Source: Clostridia bacterium
GTDB lineage: Bacteria; Bacillota; Clostridia; Christensenellales; Borkfalkiaceae
DNA: 36,633 bases
Direction of reading: 5' to 3'
NCBI GenBank assembly: GCA_021203865.1
Contig: JAJQAJ010000092.1
Span: 1-36,633 of the forward strand
Part shown: in pieces, positions 16,230 through 26,600 of the stretch
Position numbering within the stretch: the first letter of the stretch is position 1
How the letters are laid out: each line of letters opens with the position of its first letter
Notes under the pieces: generated by a model
The model's input: only the letters and a program-made list of their open reading frames with translations
What the model was told of the DNA's origin: nothing
Database searches by the model: none
Made by a program: the position numbers and the translations under genes

Positions 16230-18455
16230 ATGAAAAAAGACATAAATCTTTGCATAGATTTGGGCGGCGACACGATGAAAATAGCCTGCGCGTACAGGGA
16301 CGCGGACGGGGAAAAGATATCGAGGGTGATAGAGCCCGGATATTCCGATTCCGCCATCCCCGCCATAGCGTACTATGCGGACGAAACCGACTCGTGGCGC
16401 TACGGTTATTCGATAGGAAGAGTGGGTGAAACCTCTTATTCCACGGTCGTCAAAATAAAGGACCTCGTCTCCCTCGTGTACAAGAACAGGAACTTTTACG
16501 AAAAGGAGCATTTATTCCCGGTCTTTGAGTTTCCCATAACCAACGAGATTGACGAGGAGTATTATATAAGGTACGGCAAGGGTACGTATCCACAGGATAA
16601 AAAGAAATACTACGACTCCCTTCATTTCACGGCGCCGTCCTCCACTCCGAAGAGTGTGTCAGAGGATTTTTTCAGGTATGTCGCGAAGATTGCGGAAAAG
16701 TTCCTTCGCGACCTATCGCCTGAAATGGCGTCATCGGGGGATGTCTTCAACTCGTCGGGCTTAAAATACACGATACTCTATCCCCCCAAAATCGCCAAGC
16801 AGGCAGGGGTGGAAGGCGAATACGACGTCGACGACCTCAAAACCGAGTTAAAGCGGCTTGTCAAACTGGGATTCGGCATAAGGGGCGACAAGAATATCAG
16901 ACTTTTAAGCTCCGCGAAAGCGCTCGCCATGACCGCCGCGAACTCCGGAAAGATAGGAAACGGCCAGTGCGCGCTGCTTTTTGACATAGGCGAGGAGTTC
17001 ATATCTGTGACGAAGGTGCGCTCCGACACGATAAAAGGCGAGCTCAGCGTTTCAATAGACGGGCTCACGGGCCATAGTGACCCGGAAAAGATAGGCGGCA
17101 ACGACATAGACAAGGCGATAGGCGAGGCGTTCGAGCGTTCGATAATCGACAAGGAGAACATAGGCACGAACTCTTTCGGCGAAGGCGAGAGGATAAACGA
17201 ACGCGGCTTAAAATCCAAGAACTATCTCTTTTTAAAGAGCATAAAAAGCGCGAAGACCATATTTTCCGCTAGAAACCACGGGGAAGACTTCCCCGCGGGC
17301 GTGCCCGTCAGTATCATAAGGGACGTCGAGGTTTTCAGAAACATCACCGCGGACAAACTTCTCTCCGACATAGGCATAGAACGCGGCGTCATAGAAAGGC
17401 AGAGACCCGGCGCGAATTCCAAAATCGCGGCGAGGATAGCCGATTACATTTTGGGTGAGGTGACAGACCACGCCGACGCGGACAGAGACGTCAAAAAGCT
17501 GTATCTTTGCGGCGGGGTATCCGGCACGGTGGGTCTCATTTCCGCCGTAAAAGCCGAACTAAAAAAGAAGGGCAAGTCGTACGAGGTGGAAAGCTTCATG
17601 GAGTGTCTTGTGGGGCTTCATTCCTCGAAAGATTCTTACGCTTTCCGGGAGAGGGACATGTACTCGTATTCCCCGGCCGTGGGCGGTGCCATGATAGGGC
17701 TTTTGGGCATAGACATCAAAGTGCTTCTGACGAAGACGTACGGCACGGTCTTTGAGTGGAGGACGTCAGCCGTGCCGCAGTACAGAAAATCGCATTTTTC
17801 CGTGCTCGTTGATAGGGGCACCGATTTAAGCTTTGAAGGCAACCCCGCCATCACGCCTGACGGGAACTTTCTGGAGTTTAAATTCGACAAGCTCACCGTC
17901 AATTCCGCCGAGACGAAGGCCATGATAATGTACGAAACTTCGCTCACGAGCGAGGACATAAAAAATAAACACCTAGATCACGAGAGGAGCGGAAAATTCG
18001 AGGTTAAATACTTCGATTCCCCGGACGACAGCGGACCGTATCTTTTCATGCCATACGGCGACCCATCGGGAAGGAGCGGTACCTTCAACGATGAGGAAAA
18101 CGAGGCCGCGGCGATAAGGAAGATGCTCGGCATAGACTTCGTCGTGTGCGGCAGGGAAAAATCGAGAGTCGGCGGGGATGATAAGTCCAAAATCTGTCTT
18201 TTCGTCAAGGACAGGGGGCATCCCGTGACGAACGTTCTCACTCCCAGCACATCGCTTTACTGCGTGTACGGTGTGAAGATAGACAAAGAGGGGAACGTCA
18301 TTCCGTTCGTTGACAACGACATAGATAGAAACCTCGACAAAAAGATAGGCGTTGAGTACATGGACGGCGGCGTAAGGAGGACGGCGACCGTGAGCGCGGA
18401 GGACATAATGGTTGACTTCAAGGCGTCGGATTTCAAATTCGCGACCCCCATATAA
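16230..18455 (+). CDS. Divergent Hsp70-like (actin-fold) ATPase, first gene of the eight-gene operon
   Basis: A 741-residue protein with a complete set of Hsp70/actin ATPase motifs. Phosphate-1 is IDLGGDTMK at 9-17, phosphate-2 FDIGEE at 251-256, the GGNDID loop at 289-294 matches DnaK GGDDFD, the adenosine motif LCGGVSG is at 426-432, and VGGAMIG is at 484-490. The ATPase part is longer than in DnaK, with insertions around 90-175. Residues 495-741 occupy the place of the substrate-binding domain but show little DnaK likeness, and the DVLLLDV linker is absent. It resembles far relatives of Hsp70 found beside other enzymes. AGAGAGG lies about six nt before the start. The ATPase call is solid. 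Peptide binding is not shown, so a switch or scaffold role is possible. Confidence 0.85.
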   Translation: MKKDINLCIDLGGDTMKIACAYRDADGEKISRVIEPGYSDSAIPAIAYYADETDSWRYGYSIGRVGETSYSTVVKIKDLVSLVYKNRNFYEKEHLFPVFEFPITNEIDEEYYIRYGKGTYPQDKKKYYDSLHFTAPSSTPKSVSEDFFRYVAKIAEKFLRDLSPEMASSGDVFNSSGLKYTILYPPKIAKQAGVEGEYDVDDLKTELKRLVKLGFGIRGDKNIRLLSSAKALAMTAANSGKIGNGQCALLFDIGEEFISVTKVRSDTIKGELSVSIDGLTGHSDPEKIGGNDIDKAIGEAFERSIIDKENIGTNSFGEGERINERGLKSKNYLFLKSIKSAKTIFSARNHGEDFPAGVPVSIIRDVEVFRNITADKLLSDIGIERGVIERQRPGANSKIAARIADYILGEVTDHADADRDVKKLYLCGGVSGTVGLISAVKAELKKKGKSYEVESFMECLVGLHSSKDSYAFRERDMYSYSPAVGGAMIGLLGIDIKVLLTKTYGTVFEWRTSAVPQYRKSHFSVLVDRGTDLSFEGNPAITPDGNFLEFKFDKLTVNSAETKAMIMYETSLTSEDIKNKHLDHERSGKFEVKYFDSPDDSGPYLFMPYGDPSGRSGTFNDEENEAAAIRKMLGIDFVVCGREKSRVGGDDKSKICLFVKDRGHPVTNVLTPSTSLYCVYGVKIDKEGNVIPFVDNDIDRNLDKKIGVEYMDGGVRRTATVSAEDIMVDFKASDFKFATPI

Positions 18456-18464
18456 GAGGTGGAC

Positions 18465-21400
18465 ATGGCAGACGAAAAAAAAGTTGAAGAAAAAGACATA
18501 AGCTTCACGGGTGTGAGGGACAAATTCAACGAGGCCTCCGGAGACGTGAGGGGTGACATAGAGGAGTACAACGGATACGTCGCGGAAATGGAAAAAGCCA
18601 TAGACGTTCTCGACGGGTACGATGATTTTTCGTCTCTCAAAATCGCCGCGTCGGCGTATGAGTCGAGAGGAGACGGCACATACGGCTACGGCATAGAAAA
18701 AAAGAGAACTCTTCACGGGTCGGGGGCTTTTGCCGACGTTATTTTGGACCACCAGAAAAAAGCCGCCCAGATGTTTTTGGAAAACCTGAGAGGCTTCGGA
18801 CTTCTCGCCGACGTCGTCGGCTCGGGAAAAACCTTTGAGGCTGGCGTCGTTTTGTCGGAGCTTACCTACCGCGGCAAGGTGGGCACGCTTCTCATTGTCG
18901 CGATAAGCGAGGTCATGGCGTCCTGGGAAGACGTCATATGCAAAAAGTTCGGACTGGGGAGCACACTTGTCGTCATAAAGAAGGAAAATGAAGGATTCAG
19001 CGTAAGAAAAGATGGTGTGACGGAGGCGCTTTCCTCCGGCTTCAAATGGTCGGACTGCATAGAGGTCAACGGCAGACGCCCGACGAGGCCGATTCTTGTC
19101 GACCTAGAAGTTTTCAAACATCTTTCGATGGACAGGACGTTTTCCTCCGGCTGCATATTCGACATGATAATAGTCGACGAGGCGCATGAGCTATGCAATG
19201 AAAAGAACATCGCGGCCATGGGACTTCTTTCCGACATGATACAGAAAAAAAGGCTGGACGGCACGGGCAATGAATGCTACTGTCTGCTTCTTTCTGCGAC
19301 CCCGCACGACGGCAACCTTAAAGGCATGTTCCCGCTTTGGTACTTCATATGCAGAAGAGGCGGTGACCCAGGGGAGTTTTTCCACGGCACGAGTGAGCAG
19401 CACAGCGCCGAATACAACAGCGAGTTTGACCACTATTCAAAGGACATATGCTTCGGCGCGGACAACATCTCGGACTTTGTGATGCTCAAAAAGATCTATG
19501 ATTTCCAGCCTCTCAACGTCAACGTCGGCATGCGCAGGGCTTTTGAGAAATATTTCAATAATTTCGGACCTTCCATAAAGGAAGAAAACGGAATAAGCAC
19601 AATCAAAGAGTTTGACGAGGCCAACACCTTTACCAAAGAGCGCGTCATAAACGATTTTTTAGGCATAAGAAACAGGTACGAAAAAGACCGCAAAAATTTG
19701 GCGCCTAAGCTTTCGCCCGAGGAGAGGAAAGAGCGGCGTATGAACCGCGACAGAGAGGACGCGTCCGTGGCCTCGGCGTACAGAAACCTTCTGAACCTCA
19801 TAATGATCCGCCAGAACAGCGAAACCGGCTGGAACAGCTCATCGAGAAGAAAAAAGACCGTGAATCTTTATTTCTATCCCGTGAAGCCGGGAGCCCTTAA
19901 AGGCGGCGTCATAGGCGGGCTTAGAATGGATGGTGACATCGCGCTCGATTACGGCAAAGTTTTTTCGTCATTCCCGGAAGTTTACTATCCTGAGCTTTTG
20001 AGAAAAGATTCAAGGGGCGGCACGAGGGGAAGTCTTTTTGGTAGCATCGGCGACTATACTCCGAGGGCGTTTTACGCGGAAATTTTAAAAGGTCTTTTCG
20101 GAAGATTCGTTGAGGACGAATACAGGGTGGACGGCATTTCCGGCTTCAAAAACGGCTACGAGAGCTATTATTATGACATGCTGAGAGATTTCGACGACAC
20201 AATAGGAAACTCCGACGCGGACAAGAGCGTTTACGAGGCCGCGCCTACGGGATTTGCCGGGCAGTTTAATCTTCTCATGCCCTATGAATTTAGGTCAAAA
20301 GAGGACATGTTCGGTGTGAAGTTCGATTATCTCATGAAGATTTTGGACTCAAATAAGCACCAGGGTTCGAGGATAATAATATTCTTTGATTACGGTAGAG
20401 CGACGAATAACGCTGTGACGCGGATTGACGGCACCGTCGAGGAGAGCTACTATGACAAGTTTGAAAGGGAGCTAAGGGCGCGTCTTCACGAAAGGAAGAT
20501 AATCGCGATAGAGGCCTCCGGCGGGGACACGGACGAAAAAATAGCCGAGTTTGATGATGATGAAAACGCCGGCTGCGTGCTCGTCGTCAAGGGCGGGTTC
20601 ACGCACGGCGCCAACCTCCAGAAAGCCTCCGTCATCGTAAACTTCCAGGTTTCCTGCGACCCCGTCGACATGGAACAGAAGATAGGACGAATATTCCGTT
20701 TGGGTCAAAGAAGTGACGTCACGGTCTACTCTCTTGCCGACATGAACGATTTGGAAGGCTACGCGCTCGCGTATTTCACAAGGATTGGCCTTTTTGCCGT
20801 CAACAACGGCGACGCGACCATCCTTTCCGGGTGCAACGATTCCGAAATGGTGACGATACGCTGCTCCGAGTGCAACAACGTCACGATAATGTCCAAAAAT
20901 GAATATGACACATACAGGCAGGCTCTCAATCTGACCACGGGAAGCGGCAAAGCGGCCTGTGTTTCAAGGATAAACATAAAGGCTAAAAAAATGTACGTCA
21001 CACCCCTCAACAGCGCCGGGGGGCTTTCCGACGAGGAGGAGGAAGTGCCATATAGCGAAGAGGTCGCCAAGCGCGGCAGCGGGATAATGTGCGGCTTTGA
21101 AAACTCGCATGCGAAGAGGGACAGACTTTTGATGTCGCCGATAAACAACGGTGAATTTGTCTGCTCTGTCGACAAGACCCACAAGTTCCTGCGCGGCAAA
21201 GGCGAGGGAGACGAAGGCTATAAGTGCATGGACGCCGCGGGACAGATCATGTGCTCGACCGGAGGAAAGGGCAATCGAACGTATTTTTGCAACAAGCTTT
21301 GCGTGATAAGCCACTGCAGGCTTTTCAGGCAGGCCTTCCCGAACTGTGGGGCGAAAAAAGCCTTCGCCGCGGGTGACCCGTATTCGGCGTGCGTCGACAA

Positions 21401-21827
21401 GTGCCTCGACGACGGGACCGGCAAAAGGTGCGAATACTATGAAAAATGTCTGAACGGCGTGAAAGGTTCGCGCTGCATGCCGGAAAGTGACTCCGCTTCC
21501 ATGGCGCAGAGCATTGACGAGTGCATAGACTGCGTGGAATGGAATAGGGACGTGGGGAAAGGCTTCGGCTGTGCGCCCGGGCCTCACACACTCACATTCG
21601 ATGAGGAGTGGAGCGGCGCCGAGTGCCCGATATGCAGGGCGAAAGGCGCGAAGGAGATTGGCAAGCTCGAAAAAGTACCCATGCGCACGTTCTCCGAACA
21701 CATAGGGTACCTTTGGGACATAGACAGGTCGGGAAGCTCGTGTTTTTGTAACATTTTGGAAGACGAGGCCGAAAACGTCGGTGATATAGAAAGGATTTTG
21801 AAAGAGTCCGGAAAGGGAGGCAACTGA
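18465..21827 (+). CDS. SNF2/RapA-like DEAH helicase with cysteine-rich C-terminal region
   Basis: A 1120-residue superfamily 2 translocase. Numbered from a GTG two codons upstream, motif Q-like DHQKKAA is at 97-103, Walker A ADVVGSGKT at 117-125 (the RapA/Rad54 DEVGLGKT position), DEAH at 240-243 and SATPHD at 279-284. The second RecA lobe carries GANLQKASVIVNF near 717 and QKIGRIFRLGQRS near 739, the SNF2 motifs V and VI. Such enzymes move along double-stranded DNA to remodel bound proteins. Past ~800 a CSEC knuckle and then about 20 cysteines up to CPICRAKG near 1056 suggest several zinc sites, an addition unusual for bacterial SNF2 proteins. I prefer ATG 18465 with AGAGG spaced five nt; GTG 18459 is possible. 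The gene starts nine nt after the Hsp70-like gene. Confidence 0.88.
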   Translation: MADEKKVEEKDISFTGVRDKFNEASGDVRGDIEEYNGYVAEMEKAIDVLDGYDDFSSLKIAASAYESRGDGTYGYGIEKKRTLHGSGAFADVILDHQKKAAQMFLENLRGFGLLADVVGSGKTFEAGVVLSELTYRGKVGTLLIVAISEVMASWEDVICKKFGLGSTLVVIKKENEGFSVRKDGVTEALSSGFKWSDCIEVNGRRPTRPILVDLEVFKHLSMDRTFSSGCIFDMIIVDEAHELCNEKNIAAMGLLSDMIQKKRLDGTGNECYCLLLSATPHDGNLKGMFPLWYFICRRGGDPGEFFHGTSEQHSAEYNSEFDHYSKDICFGADNISDFVMLKKIYDFQPLNVNVGMRRAFEKYFNNFGPSIKEENGISTIKEFDEANTFTKERVINDFLGIRNRYEKDRKNLAPKLSPEERKERRMNRDREDASVASAYRNLLNLIMIRQNSETGWNSSSRRKKTVNLYFYPVKPGALKGGVIGGLRMDGDIALDYGKVFSSFPEVYYPELLRKDSRGGTRGSLFGSIGDYTPRAFYAEILKGLFGRFVEDEYRVDGISGFKNGYESYYYDMLRDFDDTIGNSDADKSVYEAAPTGFAGQFNLLMPYEFRSKEDMFGVKFDYLMKILDSNKHQGSRIIIFFDYGRATNNAVTRIDGTVEESYYDKFERELRARLHERKIIAIEASGGDTDEKIAEFDDDENAGCVLVVKGGFTHGANLQKASVIVNFQVSCDPVDMEQKIGRIFRLGQRSDVTVYSLADMNDLEGYALAYFTRIGLFAVNNGDATILSGCNDSEMVTIRCSECNNVTIMSKNEYDTYRQALNLTTGSGKAACVSRINIKAKKMYVTPLNSAGGLSDEEEEVPYSEEVAKRGSGIMCGFENSHAKRDRLLMSPINNGEFVCSVDKTHKFLRGKGEGDEGYKCMDAAGQIMCSTGGKGNRTYFCNKLCVISHCRLFRQAFPNCGAKKAFAAGDPYSACVDKCLDDGTGKRCEYYEKCLNGVKGSRCMPESDSASMAQSIDECIDCVEWNRDVGKGFGCAPGPHTLTFDEEWSGAECPICRAKGAKEIGKLEKVPMRTFSEHIGYLWDIDRSGSSCFCNILEDEAENVGDIERILKESGKGGN

Positions 21828-23632
21828 TGGCAGGAAGCTATGAGACGCATATAAAAGTCACCGACAACGAAATCAACAGGCAGCTTTTTAAGAGCATTCT
21901 CGCGCTCTATGAAAACGAGCGTAAAAACTGCGCCGGGGACGAGAGCTCCAGCCCATTCTATGAGAACATCTCCGACGATTCGGCGCTCACGATATCCATA
22001 AGCGACGTGTCGGAGGGAAGGGTGTCGTTTAGGTATAGTTCCGAAAAGAGCGGAGAATACATAAGAACATATGAGCTAAGCTCCGAGCCCGACTCATCGA
22101 GGCTCAAAATAGGTTTTGAAGAGGACGGCGCCACATGGTTCAAAAATTTAAGATACGGCGAAGCGCTTGAATCTCCCGACTCCGACTGGGCGGGCATGCG
22201 TGACAGGGTGGCGGCGGCGTATCACAGGAAATACTACTCCGTCGAGTTCTACATAAACGACCAGATGTCCGGGAACGCGTATGAGCGTGAGTGCAGGGAC
22301 TTTCTGTCGGTTTTTGGGGACCTCATGAGGGACGAACTTCACGTCCCGGAAGGCGAGGAAGTCTTCACGTTTGACGCGGCGTGTCTTACGAGGTCATCAG
22401 AGGTCTATTATCGCGCGAAACTTCGCGTGGACGCGACTTTGGGCGTGGGGCAGCCCATGCCGCTCATATGCTACGTCTACTACAAGCTCGATGAGGGGAG
22501 CAACGAACTCACAATTATGGACAGGGAAGTCGCGAAGGAGATAGACGGCGCGATAAAGACCAACCTTTCCATGGAAAAAGGCTCCGGCGGCGGGTCTAAT
22601 GAGAGAGATCTCGACATGACCAACCGTGAGATCAGAATAAAGCTCGACGAGGACTTCAACGGCGATAGCGGCGACGAGATATTCAACCGCTGCAGGTTTT
22701 TGACCGACACGAGCCGGGAGACACTCGCGAAAGGCCAGACCACGGGGGTGAGCGACGAGCTTCATCTCGACTGCAAGGGCATAAAGCTTTTAAGCGTCGC
22801 CAAGGTCAACTGGCCCACGCTCAAATTCAGAGCTTCCTTCCGCCAACAGGAAGTCTTTGAGCTCAATTACAACATAAACGGCATATCGCTAAGGTGCATT
22901 AACTGCGGGCTGGGTTCGAGGATAGTCGAAAACAACAACTTCAAATTCGCGGCGGGCCGTGAGCCGAAAGAGCCCGTATGCATATACGAAAAGGACGCGG
23001 AAACCCAAAAACCCGTGAAAGATCGCGAGAGCATGAAAAGGTATCTTTTGGGTCTCAAAGAAAAAGGCACCCTTGAAGGCTGTAACCTCTTTGAACATCT
23101 CACGGTTTTGCCCACATGCGGCAGGGCGAAAGAGCTGTCCTCGGCCGCGTGCGAGAGGCTGGTCTGCAAATCGCAGCTCATAATCTTCGGCGATGAGGGA
23201 GAGGAGAAGACGATGTATTGCAGGGACTGCCGCTATGCCGAGATAGTCTATAAAGACCCCTACGACGGCACGGCGCGGCCCACGTCATTACTTTTCCACA
23301 ACGTTCTCACCTCTCGAATGGTGACGAACGAAAACGAAAGAAAATGCAGGCTCTGCGCTCTTTCGTATGAGGAGAAGGACCTATCCTCCGGACTTTGTCC
23401 CACATGCCGCTCCGCCACGCGGGAAAATGACGACGGCGGGCTCTACAAGGCTTACTGCAGGGTGCTTCCAATGGGTGCGCGCATAAGGGCGCTCCGCGCG
23501 CGGCACGTCTGCTTTGAGAATTCGGCGATTCTCGTGTTCGGCGTGGGCGACAGATACTACAAGTTCGACAAGCTCGATTTGCAGGACAGAGGCTACATAT
23601 CGCCGGCCGTGAAAATAGGTGGTAAGAAATAG
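21827..23632 (+). CDS. Zinc-knuckle protein of unknown family, partner of the SNF2-like helicase
   Basis: A 601-residue soluble protein that I do not recognise. The N-terminal half (1-340) is mixed alpha/beta with no catalytic motif I can name. The C-terminal half carries CxxC pairs at 357-360 (CINC), 465-468 (CRDC), 507-510 (CRLC) and 524-527 (CPTC). Single cysteines at 385, 419, 431, 442 and 447 add to these, consistent with two or more zinc sites. The last two pairs probably make one ribbon. Its ATG overlaps the helicase stop (TGATG), and GGGAGG sits six nt upstream, so the two proteins are translationally coupled and likely act together. The cysteine-rich half resembles the helicase tail in style, which hints at a shared target or a zinc-mediated complex. 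Confidence 0.7.
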   Translation: MAGSYETHIKVTDNEINRQLFKSILALYENERKNCAGDESSSPFYENISDDSALTISISDVSEGRVSFRYSSEKSGEYIRTYELSSEPDSSRLKIGFEEDGATWFKNLRYGEALESPDSDWAGMRDRVAAAYHRKYYSVEFYINDQMSGNAYERECRDFLSVFGDLMRDELHVPEGEEVFTFDAACLTRSSEVYYRAKLRVDATLGVGQPMPLICYVYYKLDEGSNELTIMDREVAKEIDGAIKTNLSMEKGSGGGSNERDLDMTNREIRIKLDEDFNGDSGDEIFNRCRFLTDTSRETLAKGQTTGVSDELHLDCKGIKLLSVAKVNWPTLKFRASFRQQEVFELNYNINGISLRCINCGLGSRIVENNNFKFAAGREPKEPVCIYEKDAETQKPVKDRESMKRYLLGLKEKGTLEGCNLFEHLTVLPTCGRAKELSSAACERLVCKSQLIIFGDEGEEKTMYCRDCRYAEIVYKDPYDGTARPTSLLFHNVLTSRMVTNENERKCRLCALSYEEKDLSSGLCPTCRSATRENDDGGLYKAYCRVLPMGARIRALRARHVCFENSAILVFGVGDRYYKFDKLDLQDRGYISPAVKIGGKK

Positions 23633-23652
23633 AAACAAGCCGGGAGTTTGAG

Positions 23653-26600
23653 ATGAGTTCAAAAAACGTAAACGAAATAAGCAAGCGTATAGTTGGATCC
23701 AGGCTCTGGCTTGTCTGGATCTGGATATGCTCCGGCGTGGTCTGTGTGGCGGACCTCACCGGCATAATAGTCATGGGCGTCGAAGGCGTGAACGGCATTC
23801 TCTACGCCATGCCCGTGGTCTTCCTCGCGATTGACGCGGTCATAACCGCGCTTTCCGCGATAACCAATTTTAGGTTCAAAAGAGCGCTCACGGCGCCCAT
23901 AATCTACGCCGCCATAAAGCTCGCCATGGTGGTTTTGACCGCGGTTTTGTTTTTGGGAGAATCAAGGATATTCTCGACGTGGTCGCTTGTCATATGGCTC
24001 GTGATGGAAGGTGTCTCCATTGTCTGTATTCTCGTCTCCGCGATATACGCGAAAGGCAGTGGAAAAGGCTTTACGGCCGTCGTCGCGATTCTCACCGTCA
24101 TCATGGTCGTACTCTCAGGACTTTACATGTATTTTGTGACGACGAGAGGTTTTTTTGGCCAGAACGAAGAGAGAACTTACGAAAAACGCACACTGGTATA
24201 CAGCTTCTATGACGATGACGAGGACTCTCTCATGGTCACGGGGGTTCTAAGCGGCAAAGGCAACACGATAGTCGTGCCGGATGAGTTCAACGGTCTGAAA
24301 GTTGCGGGCATAGACTGCTCCATATTCACGCACAGCGGCGTCGACACCGTGGTTTTGGAGTGTTCGTCGAACGTCAGCTTCACAAATAAGACCGAGCTTT
24401 CCAACATAGCAAAGGAGCTTTCCATATACGTCGACAAAGGCAGCGTGGACAGTTTCAGAAGTAGTTTTTATAGTCTCGCGAGAAGCTCATCATCCCGCTA
24501 CGGCGAGGTGTACGCCGATTTCGCGAACAGAATGATGCCTATTTTGGACGAGGGTGAGGTGTATGTCGCGATTGACCTCGACTACCAATATCTTTCCTCG
24601 ATAGGAAGAGAGATTCCGAGCGTTTGGGTCGGGAAAAAGGGTTCGACGTTCAGCCTGTCAAATTACAGCTCTTTCGGGTACATGACTCACACGGATGAGA
24701 CGAGCGAAAGTGACCTCTACTGGTGCTACAGTAATTTCGACAAGTTAATTTTAACCGACATAAAAAATGGAAGCGGCGGGAGCGTTCTCGGGACCAAAAT
24801 AAATTCTTCCGTAAGGGTTTCGATGGACATAACGAACGTCTACGCCATAAAGATAAACGAAGGTAACGACAGCATGTACACAGAGCCAGAACTTTCTCGC
24901 GATTTCCAAGGTACGGGATATCGGTATGTCACCGAGAATACCGCGGACGGGCTTTTTAGCGAGGTTTCAAAGAGGACGGGCTTTACTCTCTCGTGGAAAA
25001 AAGGCACGAGCGAGGGAGGAACTAAATTTACGACATTTAAAAATGAAATCTATGACAAAATGGAGATAGCGCCCTTTTGGACGATGGAAGAGCCCGTCAT
25101 ATCCTCGTATGGCACCGACAAAGAGGGAAACATAGCGTGGTACGGCAACACAGTTGAATTTAATTCTGCGGCCTCTTTCGCGGACGAGAACATAAAAATC
25201 GTATATCTATGGGAATATGAAGGTACAGCCCAATCGATGGGAACAAAAGAGCAAAATGGCAACAGCTTCACGTTGACAAACATCAGTCCTTCATATGCCG
25301 GAAGATACACATTGACGGTCACGGCGGGAGGTGACAGCATAACATCCCTTGAGACCACGGCCACGACGTACATAGACCTTACCGTAAATAAAAGGGACAT
25401 AGAACTTTCCTGGGCGACAAACTCGACAACAAATCTTGTGTATTCGGGAACTCAAATAACTGTAAGCGTGTCGGCAAACACCGGCTCAAATGGAGGCACA
25501 TCCGGCATAATAAACAGTGACGATGTAATAGAGGACATAACGATAAGCGGCGCGAATAACGTAAAAGACGCGAAAACGTACAATGTTTCGGCTTCGCTGA
25601 ACGAATTTTCTGACCTTTACAGCATCACAAATTCAACAAGTTCATATTCATTCGAGGTGACGCCGTATGAGCTGTACGTTGCGTGGAAAGACCAAGACAA
25701 TCTCACATACACGGGCGGCGAGCTTCTTCCCTCGTATTGGTTTAAAGACGCTGGGGGAAACGAAATCACATTGCTTGGCAGCGACGATTTAACATCGAAT
25801 GGGGTCATGGAAATGACGCTCGCTTATGTGAGCTCGACGGACAGCGGGGTGAACGCGGGGGAGCATACGGTTTATCTTTCCACGAAGAACACGAACTACA
25901 CCCTAAATAGCGAGACATGTACGCATAGCTATGAAATAGAAAAAATAAAAGTTTCCGTTTCATGGAGTAATGAGGGCTACACATACTCCGCGGAAGCTCA
26001 GGGGCCCACGGCCACAACCTCGGATATTCTTTCGGCGGAAGAGGGGTCGGTGAAACTAACATATTCCACAACGTTGAATGGGACTTATGTCGGCGAATAC
26101 GGCACGGACGCCGGGACGTACGTAGTTACAGTCGGAATAAACAGTTCAAACTATGAAATGGTGGAAGGCACAAATACAAATTCCGACACTCTTACATGTA
26201 CGTACTCAATATCCCCGCTTTCAACGTCTCTTACATGGGAAGGTGGCAATACATTCACGTACGACGGTTCACCTCACACAATAGAGGCGAAAATTGCGGA
26301 GCTAAAGACAAGGGACATAAGCTATGTGACGCTATCATATACAAACGCGAACAAGGTGGATGCCGGGACGTATGAAATCCAAGCGTCTCTCGCGGCGGGC
26401 GCGAGCGGCGACCGCACCGGAAACTATGTGATAACACAAAACAGCTCTTCGTCCTACACAATAAACAAAAGAACTTTCTCAATTGAGGCGACAACAATTT
26501 CAAGAGTTTATGACGGGACCGCGGTAACGGACTCGGAGACGTACACATACACGGAATATAACGCGGCATCGGGCGCGGGCCTTGCGCCGACGGATAGTTT

